Below are positions 41,183 to 50,414 of a DNA stretch of 64,000 nt, in pieces. The translations under genes were made by a program, and so were the position numbers. Within the stretch, counting starts at the first letter, position 1. Each line of letters opens with the position of its first letter. The notes under the pieces were generated by a model, which was not told where the DNA came from, did not search any database, and saw only the letters and a program-made list of their open reading frames with translations. The stretch spans positions 1,054,001-1,118,000 of the forward strand of contig LR733345.1 in NCBI GenBank assembly GCA_902506225.1, written 5' to 3'. Origin of the DNA: Faucicola sp902506225 (GTDB lineage: Bacteria > Pseudomonadota > Gammaproteobacteria > Pseudomonadales > Moraxellaceae).

Positions 41183-41728
41183 ATGTCAAAAGGTCAAACA
41201 CTACAAGACCCTTTCTTAAACTCTTTACGTAAAGACCGTATTCCAGTGTCTATTTTTTTAGTCAATGGCATCAAACTTCAAGGTCAAATCGAATCTTTCG
41301 ATCAATATGTGGTATTACTCAAAAACACCGTCAGTCAAATGGTCTACAAACACGCCATTTCAACGGTGGTACCTGCCCGTAATCCCCGTTCAGCCACGCC
41401 AATGCCAGGGGCAAGTGGATACGGCCAATCTAGCCAACTGGGCTTTGGTCAAACAGGCGGTTTTGAACCACAGGGCTATGGCGCAAATCGCACAGGGTTT
41501 ACTAATCGTGGGGGCTTTGGTGACCGTGGCTTTGATGGCGGCGGTTATGACAATGACCAACGTGGCTACCCACAGGAGCGTACAGGGTTTGCGCAAGCAC
41601 CGTATGATCGCAGTGGTTTCGCTGACCGTGGTTTTGATAGCGGCTATGACAATATGAATTTTGAGCCTACCAAAGACGATGCCAATTTTGACGATGATGC
41701 AAACGGCAATGGTGAAGACAAGTATTAA
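41183..41728 (+). CDS. hfq: RNA chaperone Hfq with long Gly-rich tail
   Basis: 181 residues. The Sm core (about 5-70) is intact, with QDPFLNSLRKDRIPVSIFLVNGIKLQGQIESFD and the YKHAIST Sm2 motif. The tail of about 110 residues is repetitive, with GFGDRGFDGGGYDN and GFADRGFDSGYDN repeats, ending in an acidic stretch. Long glycine-rich Hfq tails are known in Acinetobacter and Moraxella. GGGAG precedes the ATG. Hfq pairs small RNAs with mRNAs; a strong terminator follows. Confidence 0.96.
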   Translation: MSKGQTLQDPFLNSLRKDRIPVSIFLVNGIKLQGQIESFDQYVVLLKNTVSQMVYKHAISTVVPARNPRSATPMPGASGYGQSSQLGFGQTGGFEPQGYGANRTGFTNRGGFGDRGFDGGGYDNDQRGYPQERTGFAQAPYDRSGFADRGFDSGYDNMNFEPTKDDANFDDDANGNGEDKY

Positions 41729-42085
41729 TTTTTAAATTCAAAATATGATATTACGTGGCGAACCTTATCAGTGTTCGCCATTTTTTATAGCTTATTTTAT
41801 AACTTAGGTTCAATAGCTTTTTTAGGCTGATTTAGCAATGCCTAGATTGTTAATATAAACTCGATGAAATGTTGTCAAAATATGTATTTTCCGACTTATC
41901 CCGTGAATATTGGCTGAAATTACGCTATGATAATCAGACTTTAAAAAATTTTAAATTTTTAGCTTTAAATATTGTTTATGCTAACTATTAAATGCCCGAA
42001 TAAGCGGATAGCGATAACCGCATAACGATAGGTGCCCGAAAAAAGCGCACCAACAGCCATCTTGAAAAATTAGTGAGGAATTATC
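41729..42085. other. 357-base intergenic region between hfq and kdsD
   Basis: Holds the hfq terminator (41756-41786) and, nearer kdsD, a TGCCCGAA direct repeat with a small GGTGC/GCACC hairpin at about 42030-42050. The kdsD-lpt promoter presumably lies around 41925-41940 (TATGATAAT), but I cannot pair it with a -35. Confidence 0.4.
41756..41786 (+). terminator. intrinsic terminator of hfq
   Basis: A perfect 8-bp stem TGGCGAAC/GTTCGCCA, 9-base loop, then T6, 27 bases after the hfq stop. Confidence 0.88.
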
Positions 42086-43054
42086 TTGGATGCATCGGTT
42101 GATTATTTAAAGCATGCCAAAGACGCTATCAAAACAGAACAACATGCTTTAGATTTGCTGATTGAACAGCTAGATGAACGATTTGTGACCGCTTGCCATT
42201 TGATTGAAAACTGTCAGGGTCGTGTGGTGGTGACAGGCATGGGTAAGTCAGGGCTTATTGGTCGCAAAATTGCAGCGACTTTTGCCTCAACGGGAACGCC
42301 GTCTTTTTTTATGCACCCTGGTGAAGCAGGTCATGGCGACTTAGGAATGTTGGTCAAAGGCGATGTGTTAATTGGCATCTCAAACTCAGGTGAATCAGAT
42401 GAAATCCGTACGTTACTGCCTGTGGTAAAAAAACTGGGCATTCCGCTCATTAGTATCAGCCGTGACAAACGCGGTATTTTGCCAAGATCTGCTGATGTGG
42501 CTTTGACTTTAGGGGCGTCTGAAGAAGCTTGTCCCCTTGGTTTGGCACCGACATCAAGTACTACAGCTACTTTGGCGCTAGGAGATGCGTTAGCGGTGGC
42601 GTTGGTGCATAGTAAGCATTTTACCTCAGAAGATTTTGCTTTATCACACCCTGCAGGGGCATTGGGTCGCAAATTATTAACCCAAGTAAAAGACTTGATG
42701 CATGTAAATAACCTGCCAACCATTAATGAGCATTCAACGCTTAACGAAGCCTTGTTTAGCATGACAGGTGGCAGACTGGGGATGACGGTGATTACCAATG
42801 TGAACAATCAAGTCGTGGGTGTATTCACCGATGGCGACTTGCGCCGTAGCTTAGCGCGCCAATTGGGGCTTGATACGCCGATTAGTCAGGTGATGTCAAC
42901 CAATCCAAAGTCCGTCAATCCTGATGTTCGTGCGTCTGATGCGCTGACATTAATGAATGAACAAAAGATAAATCAGCTATTAATCATTAATGATGATAAG
43001 ACTTTAGCGGGTATTTTGACCTTGCATGAGCTACTGCATGCGGGTGTGAATTAA
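42086..43054 (+). CDS. kdsD: D-arabinose 5-phosphate isomerase
   Basis: 322 residues. KdsD makes arabinose 5-phosphate from ribulose 5-phosphate, the first step of Kdo. SIS domain: VVTGMGKSGLIGRKIAATFASTGTPS and ISNSGESDEI. Two CBS domains fill the C-terminal half (VKDLMHVNNLP, GVFTDGDLRRS). The start is TTG 42086, well supported by GAGGAA at about 6 bases. First gene of kdsD-kdsC-lptC-lptA-lptB. Confidence 0.94.
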   Translation: MDASVDYLKHAKDAIKTEQHALDLLIEQLDERFVTACHLIENCQGRVVVTGMGKSGLIGRKIAATFASTGTPSFFMHPGEAGHGDLGMLVKGDVLIGISNSGESDEIRTLLPVVKKLGIPLISISRDKRGILPRSADVALTLGASEEACPLGLAPTSSTTATLALGDALAVALVHSKHFTSEDFALSHPAGALGRKLLTQVKDLMHVNNLPTINEHSTLNEALFSMTGGRLGMTVITNVNNQVVGVFTDGDLRRSLARQLGLDTPISQVMSTNPKSVNPDVRASDALTLMNEQKINQLLIINDDKTLAGILTLHELLHAGVN

Positions 43055-43096
43055 TAGGCTTAAAGTAATTAGGCTTACAATAATAAGGATAAGGTC

Positions 43097-43621
43097 ATGC
43101 AAAGTCTGCTCACTAAAGCAAAAAACGTTAAACTATTGGTCATGGATGTTGATGGCGTACTGTCCGATGGAAAAATTATCTATGATGCCAATACGGTTGA
43201 AACCAAAGGCTTTAATGTTCAAGATGGCTTTGGTATTCAGCGTATTCACCAAGCAGGAATTCAAACCGCCATTATAACCGGTCGTACTAGTGACATTGTC
43301 ACGCATCGCGCCAAAGAATTAAAAATCACCCATCTAGTGCAAGGGCGTGAAGACAAATTAACGGCGCTCAATGAATTGTTAGCTAATATTGGTATCTCGC
43401 TAGCAGAGTGTGCGTATATCGGTGATGATTGGCCAGATATCAAAGCCTTACAATCGGTCGGATTTGCTGCAGCCGTGGCAAATGCCAATGGCGAAGTCAT
43501 CAAACGGGTCGACATGGTTACCACGCGCTCAGGCGGAGAAGGGGCTGTTCGTGAGTTATGTGATTTGATTTTAAAAGCAACGGGTCATTACGAGGATATT
43601 TTGGCAAGCTATGTGGTTTAG
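43097..43621 (+). CDS. kdsC: Kdo-8-phosphate phosphatase
   Basis: 174 residues, HAD superfamily without a cap domain. The nucleophile motif is VMDVDGVLSDG, with IITGRTS (motif II), and GDDWPDIKAL (metal site). Releases phosphate from Kdo-8-P. AAGGA precedes the ATG. It follows kdsD by 42 bases. Confidence 0.95.
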   Translation: MQSLLTKAKNVKLLVMDVDGVLSDGKIIYDANTVETKGFNVQDGFGIQRIHQAGIQTAIITGRTSDIVTHRAKELKITHLVQGREDKLTALNELLANIGISLAECAYIGDDWPDIKALQSVGFAAAVANANGEVIKRVDMVTTRSGGEGAVRELCDLILKATGHYEDILASYVV

Positions 43622-43756
43622 GTCATATAACTTGGTTTAAGGGATTTATGCTAAGGGATTTAGTTTAAGCAATTTGTTTTAAGTGATTTGGCGTATGCGG
43701 TTTAGTGTGGTAACGTCCGTTTTTATCAAATTTTTTGGCAATGTTAGGTGGCAATC

Positions 43757-44329
43757 GTGTCAACAAAAACGCTATTTATTTTAGGCTTATTATTTATTAT
43801 CGTATCGGCCTATTTTTATGCGCAAAATGATGCTCGCTTGACCCAAGTATCACTCAAACCGACCGATATTGATTACCAAGCAGAGCAAGTCAAAGCGCTA
43901 CAAACGACCGAAACAGGTAGTGTCGGCTATCAGTTAACAGCGGCGCAGGTAACCCATTATCAAAATGCCAATACCGCCGTGATGTCCAATCCGCAGATTG
44001 TTATCCGTCCAAAAAATGAGCGTGAAGTAACCTTGGTGGCTGACCAAGCGCAATTGGATGAAAATAAGCAGATTGCCAAACTGATAGGTAACGTGACCTT
44101 AACCAGCGTTCCGTTGCTCACCCAAAATACCAGTATGTCGAATTTGCCCGTTAAAATGATAGGTAAAAACTTTGTCGGTGATTTGGTCAATAATACAGTA
44201 ATGACTAATGAACCGCTTACCTTTATCCATGGCAATAATCGGTTTGATGCCAAACAATTTAGTGGTGACTTGGCAACGGGTGATTACGGTTTTGGACAAG
44301 TGAGTGTGATGATTCAACCTGCACAGTAG
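43757..44329 (+). CDS. lptC: LPS export protein LptC
   Basis: 190 residues from GTG 43757, which has AGGTGG 5 bases upstream, a better choice than the GTG three codons earlier. One N-terminal membrane segment (LFILGLLFIIVSAYFYA) and a periplasmic beta-jellyroll domain (about 45-185). LptC links the LptBFG extractor to LptA. The 135 bases before it hold degenerate AAGGGATTTA-type repeats. Confidence 0.87.
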   Translation: MSTKTLFILGLLFIIVSAYFYAQNDARLTQVSLKPTDIDYQAEQVKALQTTETGSVGYQLTAAQVTHYQNANTAVMSNPQIVIRPKNEREVTLVADQAQLDENKQIAKLIGNVTLTSVPLLTQNTSMSNLPVKMIGKNFVGDLVNNTVMTNEPLTFIHGNNRFDAKQFSGDLATGDYGFGQVSVMIQPAQ

Positions 44330-44480
44330 CTAACCCTTTTTATGGAGTACAGTAGCTACTTTTAAGACAGCAGCTCAGTTGCGATGTTGACGGGACTTAA
44401 GTGAGTATCAAAAATCTTTAACTTCGGTGCTAATTTAATCTATATTGTTGATTTTAAAATTTTTATATAAAAGGTTTAAC

Positions 44481-45020
44481 ATGATTGTGGTGAAGACTCG
44501 ACAATTAATAATGGCTGGCGGTGTGTTAGTTGCTGGCATCCTTGCGGCATCGAACGTGGCAAACGCCTTGCCATCAGACGCCAATGAGCCGATTCGGTTG
44601 TTGGCAGACAAAGCGACGTACAGTGAGCGCTCTGGGGTGACAAGCTATACAGGCAACGTCACCATTACCCAAGGCACGCTCAAAATGGCGGCGGATAATT
44701 TAATCGTCAATTTGACGCCAACCCGCGCCATCGAAAGTGCAGTCGCAACCGGGCGTCCTGCCACTATCCAACAAATTGTGACACAAGAGAAGGGCTTGGC
44801 GAAAGGTCAGGCGAATCGAATTGACTACAATGTCAAAACAGGGCTTGTTACCCTCACGGGTAATGCGCGCTTGACCCAAAATGGTGGTAGTTTTTCTGGG
44901 AATGTCATCCATTACAGTCTAAAAGTGGGTGATATTGAGGCAAAAGCAGGGAATAACCAACGTGTTGAGCTGGTGTTTCCGCCACAATCAACCAACCGTG
45001 TGGGCGTTCGCAATCGCTAG
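44481..45020 (+). CDS. lptA: LPS transport periplasmic protein LptA
   Basis: 179 residues from ATG 44481, with AAAGG at 6 bases. Signal peptide about residues 1-30 ending ANA-LP. The mature part is an OstA-type jellyroll (IRLLADKATYSERSGVTSYTGNVTITQGTLKM) that forms the periplasmic bridge for LPS. An in-frame ATG 12 codons earlier would give an atypical KFLYKRF start ahead of the signal peptide. Confidence 0.92.
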   Translation: MIVVKTRQLIMAGGVLVAGILAASNVANALPSDANEPIRLLADKATYSERSGVTSYTGNVTITQGTLKMAADNLIVNLTPTRAIESAVATGRPATIQQIVTQEKGLAKGQANRIDYNVKTGLVTLTGNARLTQNGGSFSGNVIHYSLKVGDIEAKAGNNQRVELVFPPQSTNRVGVRNR

Positions 45021-45077
45021 TATTTTTTAACTTGCTTTCGCTTTGTTCATTGCCATTGTTTAGTTCTAGGATTTATT

Positions 45078-45821
45078 ATGTCGCAACCGCAAGCCAACCA
45101 GACTCTAATCATGCAGCACCTTGCCAAACGCTATGGCAAGCGTTGGGTGGTTAAAGACGTGTCTTTTTCGGTAGAACAAGGACAAGTGGTTGGGTTACTT
45201 GGTCCAAATGGGGCGGGTAAGACTACCAGTTTTTATATGGTCGTCGGTTTGGTCAATATGGACAAAGGGCAAATACAGCTCGGCAATCAAGATTTGTCGG
45301 CATTGTCCATGCACGAGCGCGCCGCGTCAGGCATTGGCTACTTACCGCAGGAAGCGTCAATTTTTCGCAAATTAACCGTTGAAGAAAATATTTTATCGAT
45401 TTTGCAGACTCGCACAGATTTGGATAAAGTGGGGCAGCAGCAGCAACTTGAGCAGCTGATTGGGGAGTTTAATTTGGGTCATGTGCGCCACTCATTAGGG
45501 ATGAGCGTGTCAGGCGGTGAGCGCAGACGCTGTGAGATTGCCCGTAGCCTTGCCTCAAATCCCAAGTTTATTTTGCTTGACGAGCCTTTTGCGGGGGTTG
45601 ACCCGATTTCGGTAGGCGATATCAAAGAGGTAATTATTAAGCTCAAACAACGTGGCATCGGCGTGTTGATTACTGATCATAATGTACGTGAGACTTTGGC
45701 TATTTGTGAACATGCGTATATTGTCAGTGAAGGACAAATTATTGCGGCAGGTACGCCAGAGCATATTTTAGACAATGAGTTGGTACGTAAGGTCTACTTG
45801 GGTGAAAACTTCATGGTCTAG
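45078..45821 (+). CDS. lptB: LPS export ABC ATPase LptB
   Basis: 247 residues. Walker A GPNGAGKTTSFYM, Q-loop YLPQEASIF, signature VSGGERRRCEIAR, Walker B ILLDEPFAGVDP, H-loop TDHNVRETL. LptB powers LPS extraction together with LptFG, which are encoded elsewhere. Last gene of the kds-lpt set. Confidence 0.96.
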   Translation: MSQPQANQTLIMQHLAKRYGKRWVVKDVSFSVEQGQVVGLLGPNGAGKTTSFYMVVGLVNMDKGQIQLGNQDLSALSMHERAASGIGYLPQEASIFRKLTVEENILSILQTRTDLDKVGQQQQLEQLIGEFNLGHVRHSLGMSVSGGERRRCEIARSLASNPKFILLDEPFAGVDPISVGDIKEVIIKLKQRGIGVLITDHNVRETLAICEHAYIVSEGQIIAAGTPEHILDNELVRKVYLGENFMV

Positions 45822-45859
45822 CAAGCAGGGTTTAGTAAGATTGTTCAAGGCAAAACGTG

Positions 45860-46294
45860 ATGACCACTAAAGCACGCATCTGGCAAGCGATTTTATTTGA
45901 GACAATCGCCATACTGCTATCATTAGGCTGGGTAAAATTACTCAGCTTTTTTGGCTTTACGGGTAGTGAGTCGCAGCATAACTCAAGTATATTGGCGCTG
46001 CTGATTGGCATTTCGTTCATCGCCATGATTTGGACATTTATTTATAACTTATTGTTTGATAAATTTTTTACCGGTGAAAAATTGACTCGACCGCTATGGC
46101 TACGGGTACTGCATATACTGGGATTTGAAGGTGGCTTGTTGGGCTTTACCTTACCACTGGTCATGTGGGTGATGAATATTGGTCTGTGGCAAGCGTTTTT
46201 GCTCGATATTTCGTTGACCCTACTTATTTTGGTGTATGGGTTTATTTTTTACTGGATTTATGACCTAGTCGCCCATAAATATAGTCGCAAATAA
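45860..46294 (+). CDS. PACE-family efflux protein (AceI-like)
   Basis: 144 residues with four membrane segments in two similar halves, each a bacterial transmembrane pair domain. Conserved features of PACE proteins are visible: FETIAIL in segment 1 (the key Glu), WTFIYNLLFDKFF, and FYWIYDLVAHKY. AceI of Acinetobacter exports chlorhexidine; short diamines are probable natural substrates. It starts at ATG 45860 (AAGG upstream), 38 bases after lptB. No LysR regulator is beside it. Confidence 0.85.
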   Translation: MTTKARIWQAILFETIAILLSLGWVKLLSFFGFTGSESQHNSSILALLIGISFIAMIWTFIYNLLFDKFFTGEKLTRPLWLRVLHILGFEGGLLGFTLPLVMWVMNIGLWQAFLLDISLTLLILVYGFIFYWIYDLVAHKYSRK

Positions 46295-46447
46295 CGGCAA
46301 TCTTGCGTGTCAAAACTTGTGTGTCAAAAATAGTTCGCTATCGCTAATTTCATTGCATTAATTTTATTGCATGGTTTATCCCTCTCATTACCACCAATAC
46401 TCTTTAATTTTCTTTATTATTTAATTTTTTGTTGCAAATTGGACGCT

Positions 46448-47845
46448 ATGGCAAAATCAAAATCATCCTACGTGTGCCAACAGTGTGGCGCAAACTTCGG
46501 TAAATGGTCGGGACAGTGTGCCGAATGTGGCGCATGGAATAGCCTTGTCGAAGCGTCGACGGTCAGCATGCCACATCATAAACCTGTCACCAAAAAAGCC
46601 AGCAACTACGCGGGCGAACAATCGAGCGTCATGCCACTTAATGCCGTGCCTATGTCACTCGATACTAGGCTACCAACGGGTGTTGGTGAGTTTGATCGGG
46701 TGTTAGGCGGCGGCTTAGTAGCAGGTTCTGTGGTGCTGATTGGGGGTGATCCGGGTATTGGCAAATCCACTATTTTGCTACAGACGGCGATTCACATGGC
46801 AGAAAATCAAAGTCTAGCCGGAAGTGCACTGTATATTACGGGTGAAGAATCGTTGTCGCAGGTGGCGATGCGGGCTAGTCGTTTGGGGCTACCCAATAAC
46901 AACTTAAAAGTATTGGCAGAAACCAATGTTGAAATGATCTGCCAAGCCCTAACCCAAGAGCAACCAGCTGTCGCTATCATTGACTCAATTCAGACTTTGT
47001 TTACCGAAGCCATTCAATCCGCGCCAGGCGGTGTCAGTCAAATTCGTGAATCAGCGGCGATTCTGACGCGCTATGCCAAGCAAACGGGTACAGCGTTATT
47101 TTTGGTCGGGCATGTGACCAAAGAAGGGGCGCTGGCAGGCCCTCGCGTGCTAGAACATATGGTAGATGCGGTACTGTATTTTGAAGGACAGTCGGACAGC
47201 CGTTTTCGAATGATTCGTGCGGTGAAAAATCGTTTTGGTGCCGTCAACGAGCTGGGGATTTTTGCCATGACGGATGCGGGACTCAAAGAAGTGGCGAATC
47301 CATCGGCGATATTTTTAAGTCGATATGATAAACCGATTGCAGGCTCAGTGGTCATGGTTAGCCGTGAGGGTACCAGACCGCTACTGGTTGAAGTACAAGC
47401 GCTGGTGGATGAATCGCAAGGACAACCTAGGCGCATGGCATTAGGTTTAGATTATCAGCGCTTAGCCATGTTGTTGGCAGTGATGCACCGTCATGGCGGT
47501 ATCCAAACCAATGGGCAAGATGTGTATGTCAATGTGGTAGGCGGGGTCAAGGTGCTTGAAACAGGCTCAGATTTGGCGGTGTTATTAGCTTGTGCGTCTA
47601 GTATCAAGGAAAAGCCTTTACCTTATACCCTAGCAGTATTTGGTGAAGTGGGCTTATCCGGTGAAATCAGACCTGTTCCCAATGGTCAAGAGCGTCTAAA
47701 AGAAGCGGTGAAACATGGCTTTACCCATGCGATTGTACCCAAAGCCAATGCACCCAAAACGCAATTAGGGCAATATCAAGGTCTCAAAATCATTGCAGTT
47801 GAGCGACTAGATGATGCGATTGATAGCGCCTTTAATTCTCTATAA
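46448..47845 (+). CDS. radA: DNA repair protein RadA
   Basis: 465 residues from ATG 46448 (MAKSKSSYVCQQCG). C4 zinc finger CQQC-CAEC at the start, RecA-like ATPase with Walker A GGDPGIGKSTILL and the RadA-specific KNRFG, then a Lon-like domain (about 300-465; NVVGGVKVLE, GLSGEIRPV). RadA drives branch migration in recombination and, in naturally competent bacteria, in transformation. A start 27 codons upstream would add a hydrophobic leader before the zinc finger and is rejected. Confidence 0.95.
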   Translation: MAKSKSSYVCQQCGANFGKWSGQCAECGAWNSLVEASTVSMPHHKPVTKKASNYAGEQSSVMPLNAVPMSLDTRLPTGVGEFDRVLGGGLVAGSVVLIGGDPGIGKSTILLQTAIHMAENQSLAGSALYITGEESLSQVAMRASRLGLPNNNLKVLAETNVEMICQALTQEQPAVAIIDSIQTLFTEAIQSAPGGVSQIRESAAILTRYAKQTGTALFLVGHVTKEGALAGPRVLEHMVDAVLYFEGQSDSRFRMIRAVKNRFGAVNELGIFAMTDAGLKEVANPSAIFLSRYDKPIAGSVVMVSREGTRPLLVEVQALVDESQGQPRRMALGLDYQRLAMLLAVMHRHGGIQTNGQDVYVNVVGGVKVLETGSDLAVLLACASSIKEKPLPYTLAVFGEVGLSGEIRPVPNGQERLKEAVKHGFTHAIVPKANAPKTQLGQYQGLKIIAVERLDDAIDSAFNSL

Positions 47846-47874
47846 ATAAAGGAATCATCTATAAATAAAAGACA

Positions 47875-47910
47875 TAAAAAAAGCTGAAATGTTACTTTTC
47901 AGCTTTTTTA
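47875..47910. terminator. bidirectional terminator
   Basis: The stem AAAAAAAGCTGAAA/TTTCAGCTTTTTT with a 7-base loop lies between the convergent radA and the 110-aa gene. Confidence 0.88.
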
Positions 47911-47922
47911 TGATTGACTTTT

Positions 47923-48255
47923 TTATTCTGCATCTGCGGCAAAATTAAAGTATTTGGATTGACTGCCAATGATTTTTTCAACTGCTTCAATCACTTCATC
48001 CACCACATCATCATACACCCCATAGTGAAGTTCATTGCGAAACGAGGTAAACGGGCTTTTACGCAGACCTGAACGCACTTCGGTGATACCACTTTTATGG
48101 TAAATAAAATCAACTTTACCATTGGTGTTTAGTACACAGCTTAACCGTCCATCTTTTACCATCATATCTACGCGCTCTGGCATAAAGATGTATTCATTAA
48201 CATTTAATGTTTTGTCTTCGACAGCTTTCGTAACAAGCGATTTTAAATCAAACAT
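47923..48255 (-). CDS. conserved hypothetical protein, 110 aa
   Basis: I do not recognise this protein. It is small, mixed alpha/beta and without a signal or membrane segment. Central strands (RVDMMVKDGRLSCVLNTNGKVDFIYH) are followed by a basic stretch and an acidic helix (DDVVDEVIEAVEKII). ATG 48255 is preceded by GAGG at 6 bases, which strongly supports expression. It is a single gene closed by a bidirectional terminator. Confidence 0.65.
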   Translation of the reverse strand: MFDLKSLVTKAVEDKTLNVNEYIFMPERVDMMVKDGRLSCVLNTNGKVDFIYHKSGITEVRSGLRKSPFTSFRNELHYGVYDDVVDEVIEAVEKIIGSQSKYFNFAADAE

Positions 48256-48366
48256 AGTGACCTCAAAGTATATTGTTTTTTATAATTAACATTTAGAGAA
48301 AATAGCAGTATTGTCACTGCTTACTTATCAACTGCTATTATGAAGAATTAATCTATCACTGTGTGT

Positions 48367-48394
48367 AAAAAAATGGATAACTTATGTTATCCAT
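48367..48394 (-). terminator. intrinsic terminator of the ABC transporter operon
   Basis: A perfect 9-bp stem ATGGATAAC/GTTATCCAT with a 4-base loop and T7 on the minus strand, about 60 bases after the ATPase stop. Confidence 0.88.
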
Positions 48395-48455
48395 CTTCAT
48401 CTTGTTAAGCGCTAGCGCCTATTTAACCCATCGTATTTAATTGAGCAAAGTTAAA

Positions 48456-49250
48456 TTAGCTCAAAATTAAGCTGTCATCTTCTACCACTTCGCCGCGGGT
48501 GCGTTCAAACATATTGAGTAAATCATGGACAGTCATGCCTTTGCGTTCATCGCCTGATACGTCTAGTACCACTTGCCCTTGGTGTAGCATGACGGTGCGC
48601 GTGCCGTGATTGAGCGCTTGCTGCATGGAGTGAGTGACCATCATGGTAGTGAGGTTATTTTCTTGGACGATTTTATCGGTCAGTTCCAAGACGAAAGCGG
48701 CGGTTTTTGGGTCAAGGGCAGCCGTGTGTTCATCGAGTAGTAAAATTTTCGACGGCTGCAGGGATGCCATTAATAGGCTAACGGCTTGGCGTTGCCCGCC
48801 TGATAATAAACCCATACGGTCAGTGAGTCGATTCTCTAACCCTAATTTTAAAATCGCCAGTTTTTCACGGAAAATTTCACGGTTTTTGTGATTCAATGCG
48901 CCTTTTAAAAAACGCGATTCGCCACGCTTGTAAGCAAGTGCCATGTTTTCTTCAATGGTTAAGGCTTCACAAGTACCTGCCATTGGGTCTTGGAAAACGC
49001 GTGCTACCCAATGTGCCCGTTGGTGGGCAGATTTTTTGGTCACGTCAATATTGTTTAAGGTAATTTTGCCGCTATCGACCCGAATCGTGCCAGCGACGGC
49101 ATTTAAAAACGTCGACTTACCTGCGCCGTTGGTGCCAATGACCGTGACAAATTCACCTGCTTCAATACGCAGGCTGATACCACGTAAGGCAGGGTTTTCG
49201 ATGGGCGTACCAGGATTGAATGTCAATCGTAGGTTGTCTGCGTTCATCAT
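48456..49250 (-). CDS. ABC transporter ATP-binding protein (TrpZ-like)
   Basis: 264 residues. Walker A TVIGTNGAGKSTFLNAV, signature LLSGGQRQAVSLLMA, Walker B ILLLDEHTAALDP, H-loop MVTHSMQQAL. The set of binding protein, BPD_transp_2 permease and this ATPase is that of TrpXYZ-type importers, which in some Firmicutes take up tryptophan. The substrate here is unknown. Third gene of the operon (binding protein, permease, ATPase). Confidence 0.88.
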   Translation of the reverse strand: MMNADNLRLTFNPGTPIENPALRGISLRIEAGEFVTVIGTNGAGKSTFLNAVAGTIRVDSGKITLNNIDVTKKSAHQRAHWVARVFQDPMAGTCEALTIEENMALAYKRGESRFLKGALNHKNREIFREKLAILKLGLENRLTDRMGLLSGGQRQAVSLLMASLQPSKILLLDEHTAALDPKTAAFVLELTDKIVQENNLTTMMVTHSMQQALNHGTRTVMLHQGQVVLDVSGDERKGMTVHDLLNMFERTRGEVVEDDSLILS

Positions 49251-49328
49251 AAGGCATTGTCCTTTTACTTTACTTTTACTTTATAAGTTGTTAAGTGCCA
49301 AAGTTAAAATCAACTATTTGATACCAAG

Positions 49329-50234
49329 TTAAGCGGCATGCTTATGGCGATTGCTCAAAATTTTTGATTTGATTTTTGGCAAGATTAAAGCAATCACCAC
49401 CAGTAGTGCGGTGACTAAGTTAACATCTTGAGGACCAAAACCAATCGCACGTAAGGTATCATTTGACAACGCAATTTGGATAAAGAATTTATAAAGAATC
49501 GCCCCGACAATAGCAGATAGGGTAATCCACCGCATTTTTTTGGCAGGGAGGATGGTTTCACCAATGATAACGGCAGCAAGACCAATCACAATGGTACCAA
49601 CACCAATGGAAATATCGGCACCGCCTTGGGTTTGCACAAAAATCGCACCAGCAAGCGCAATCAGCCCGTTAGAAATCGCCATCCCAAGCAAGATACTTCG
49701 AGAAGTGGCAATCCCTTGTGCTTGTGACATTCTAAGGTTAGAGCCAGTTGCCCGCATTGCCAAGCCCATCTCAGTGCTAAAGAACCAATCTAAGAAAAAC
49801 TTGGCAGCAATCACCACACCACCAATCACCACACAGCGCATCCAATAGCCGTTACTATCAGTCACAAGTTCGCCAAATATCGTTGGCTCACCGAGCAATG
49901 GCAAGTTTGGCGCTTGCATGATACGCAAATTGACGGCATACAGCGCGACCATCACTAAAATACTGGAGAGCAGCTGTAAAATACCAAGTTTGACATGTAG
50001 CCAAGCCGTTACCAAACCTGCAACACCACCAGCAAGCATACCAAAGATACAAGCCAGCCAAGGGTTTACATCGGCAATAATTGCCACGCCTGCGACAGCA
50101 CCGCCTAAGGGGAAACTACCATCCGCGGTCAAATCTGGAAAATCTAACACCCGAAATGAAATGTATACGCCCAAAGCCACTAACGCATAGATTAGACCAC
50201 TTTCTAGGGCACCAAATAAAGCAAGTAACGACAT
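49329..50234 (-). CDS. ABC transporter permease (TrpY-like)
   Basis: 301 residues, eight or more membrane segments, BPD_transp_2 family related to branched-chain amino-acid permeases. Typical stretches are GVYISFRVLDFPDLTADGSF near the N-terminus and MAISNGLIALAGAIFVQTQGG in the middle. It works with the neighbouring binding protein and ATPase. A short hairpin (50262-50280) in the 180-base gap before it may set the expression ratio to the binding protein. Confidence 0.87.
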   Translation of the reverse strand: MSLLALFGALESGLIYALVALGVYISFRVLDFPDLTADGSFPLGGAVAGVAIIADVNPWLACIFGMLAGGVAGLVTAWLHVKLGILQLLSSILVMVALYAVNLRIMQAPNLPLLGEPTIFGELVTDSNGYWMRCVVIGGVVIAAKFFLDWFFSTEMGLAMRATGSNLRMSQAQGIATSRSILLGMAISNGLIALAGAIFVQTQGGADISIGVGTIVIGLAAVIIGETILPAKKMRWITLSAIVGAILYKFFIQIALSNDTLRAIGFGPQDVNLVTALLVVIALILPKIKSKILSNRHKHAA

Positions 50235-50261
50235 AACTGTTCACACAAAAAAGTAAAGACC

Positions 50262-50280
50262 GCTTGTTAATTTAACAAGC
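50262..50280. repeat. intergenic hairpin between binding-protein and permease genes
   Basis: GCTTGTTAA-T-TTAACAAGC, a perfect odd-length palindrome, lies inside the operon. No T-tract follows, so it is more likely an mRNA-stabilising or processing element than a terminator. Confidence 0.45.
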
Positions 50281-50414
50281 AGTCAGGTGTTAAGGTAAAC
50301 CAAGTGGCATTAAGCGTAATGCGACTAAAGTACAAATACGCGCTTTGAAACTTTAGTTGCCACTGGGAAATTAAATTTGCAATCACATTAAAACAGCTAA
50401 AACTAACGAATGAT

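Noticed and set aside
46367..46447. Upstream start for RadA
   Set aside because: It would add a hydrophobic leader in front of the zinc finger that RadA proteins do not have.
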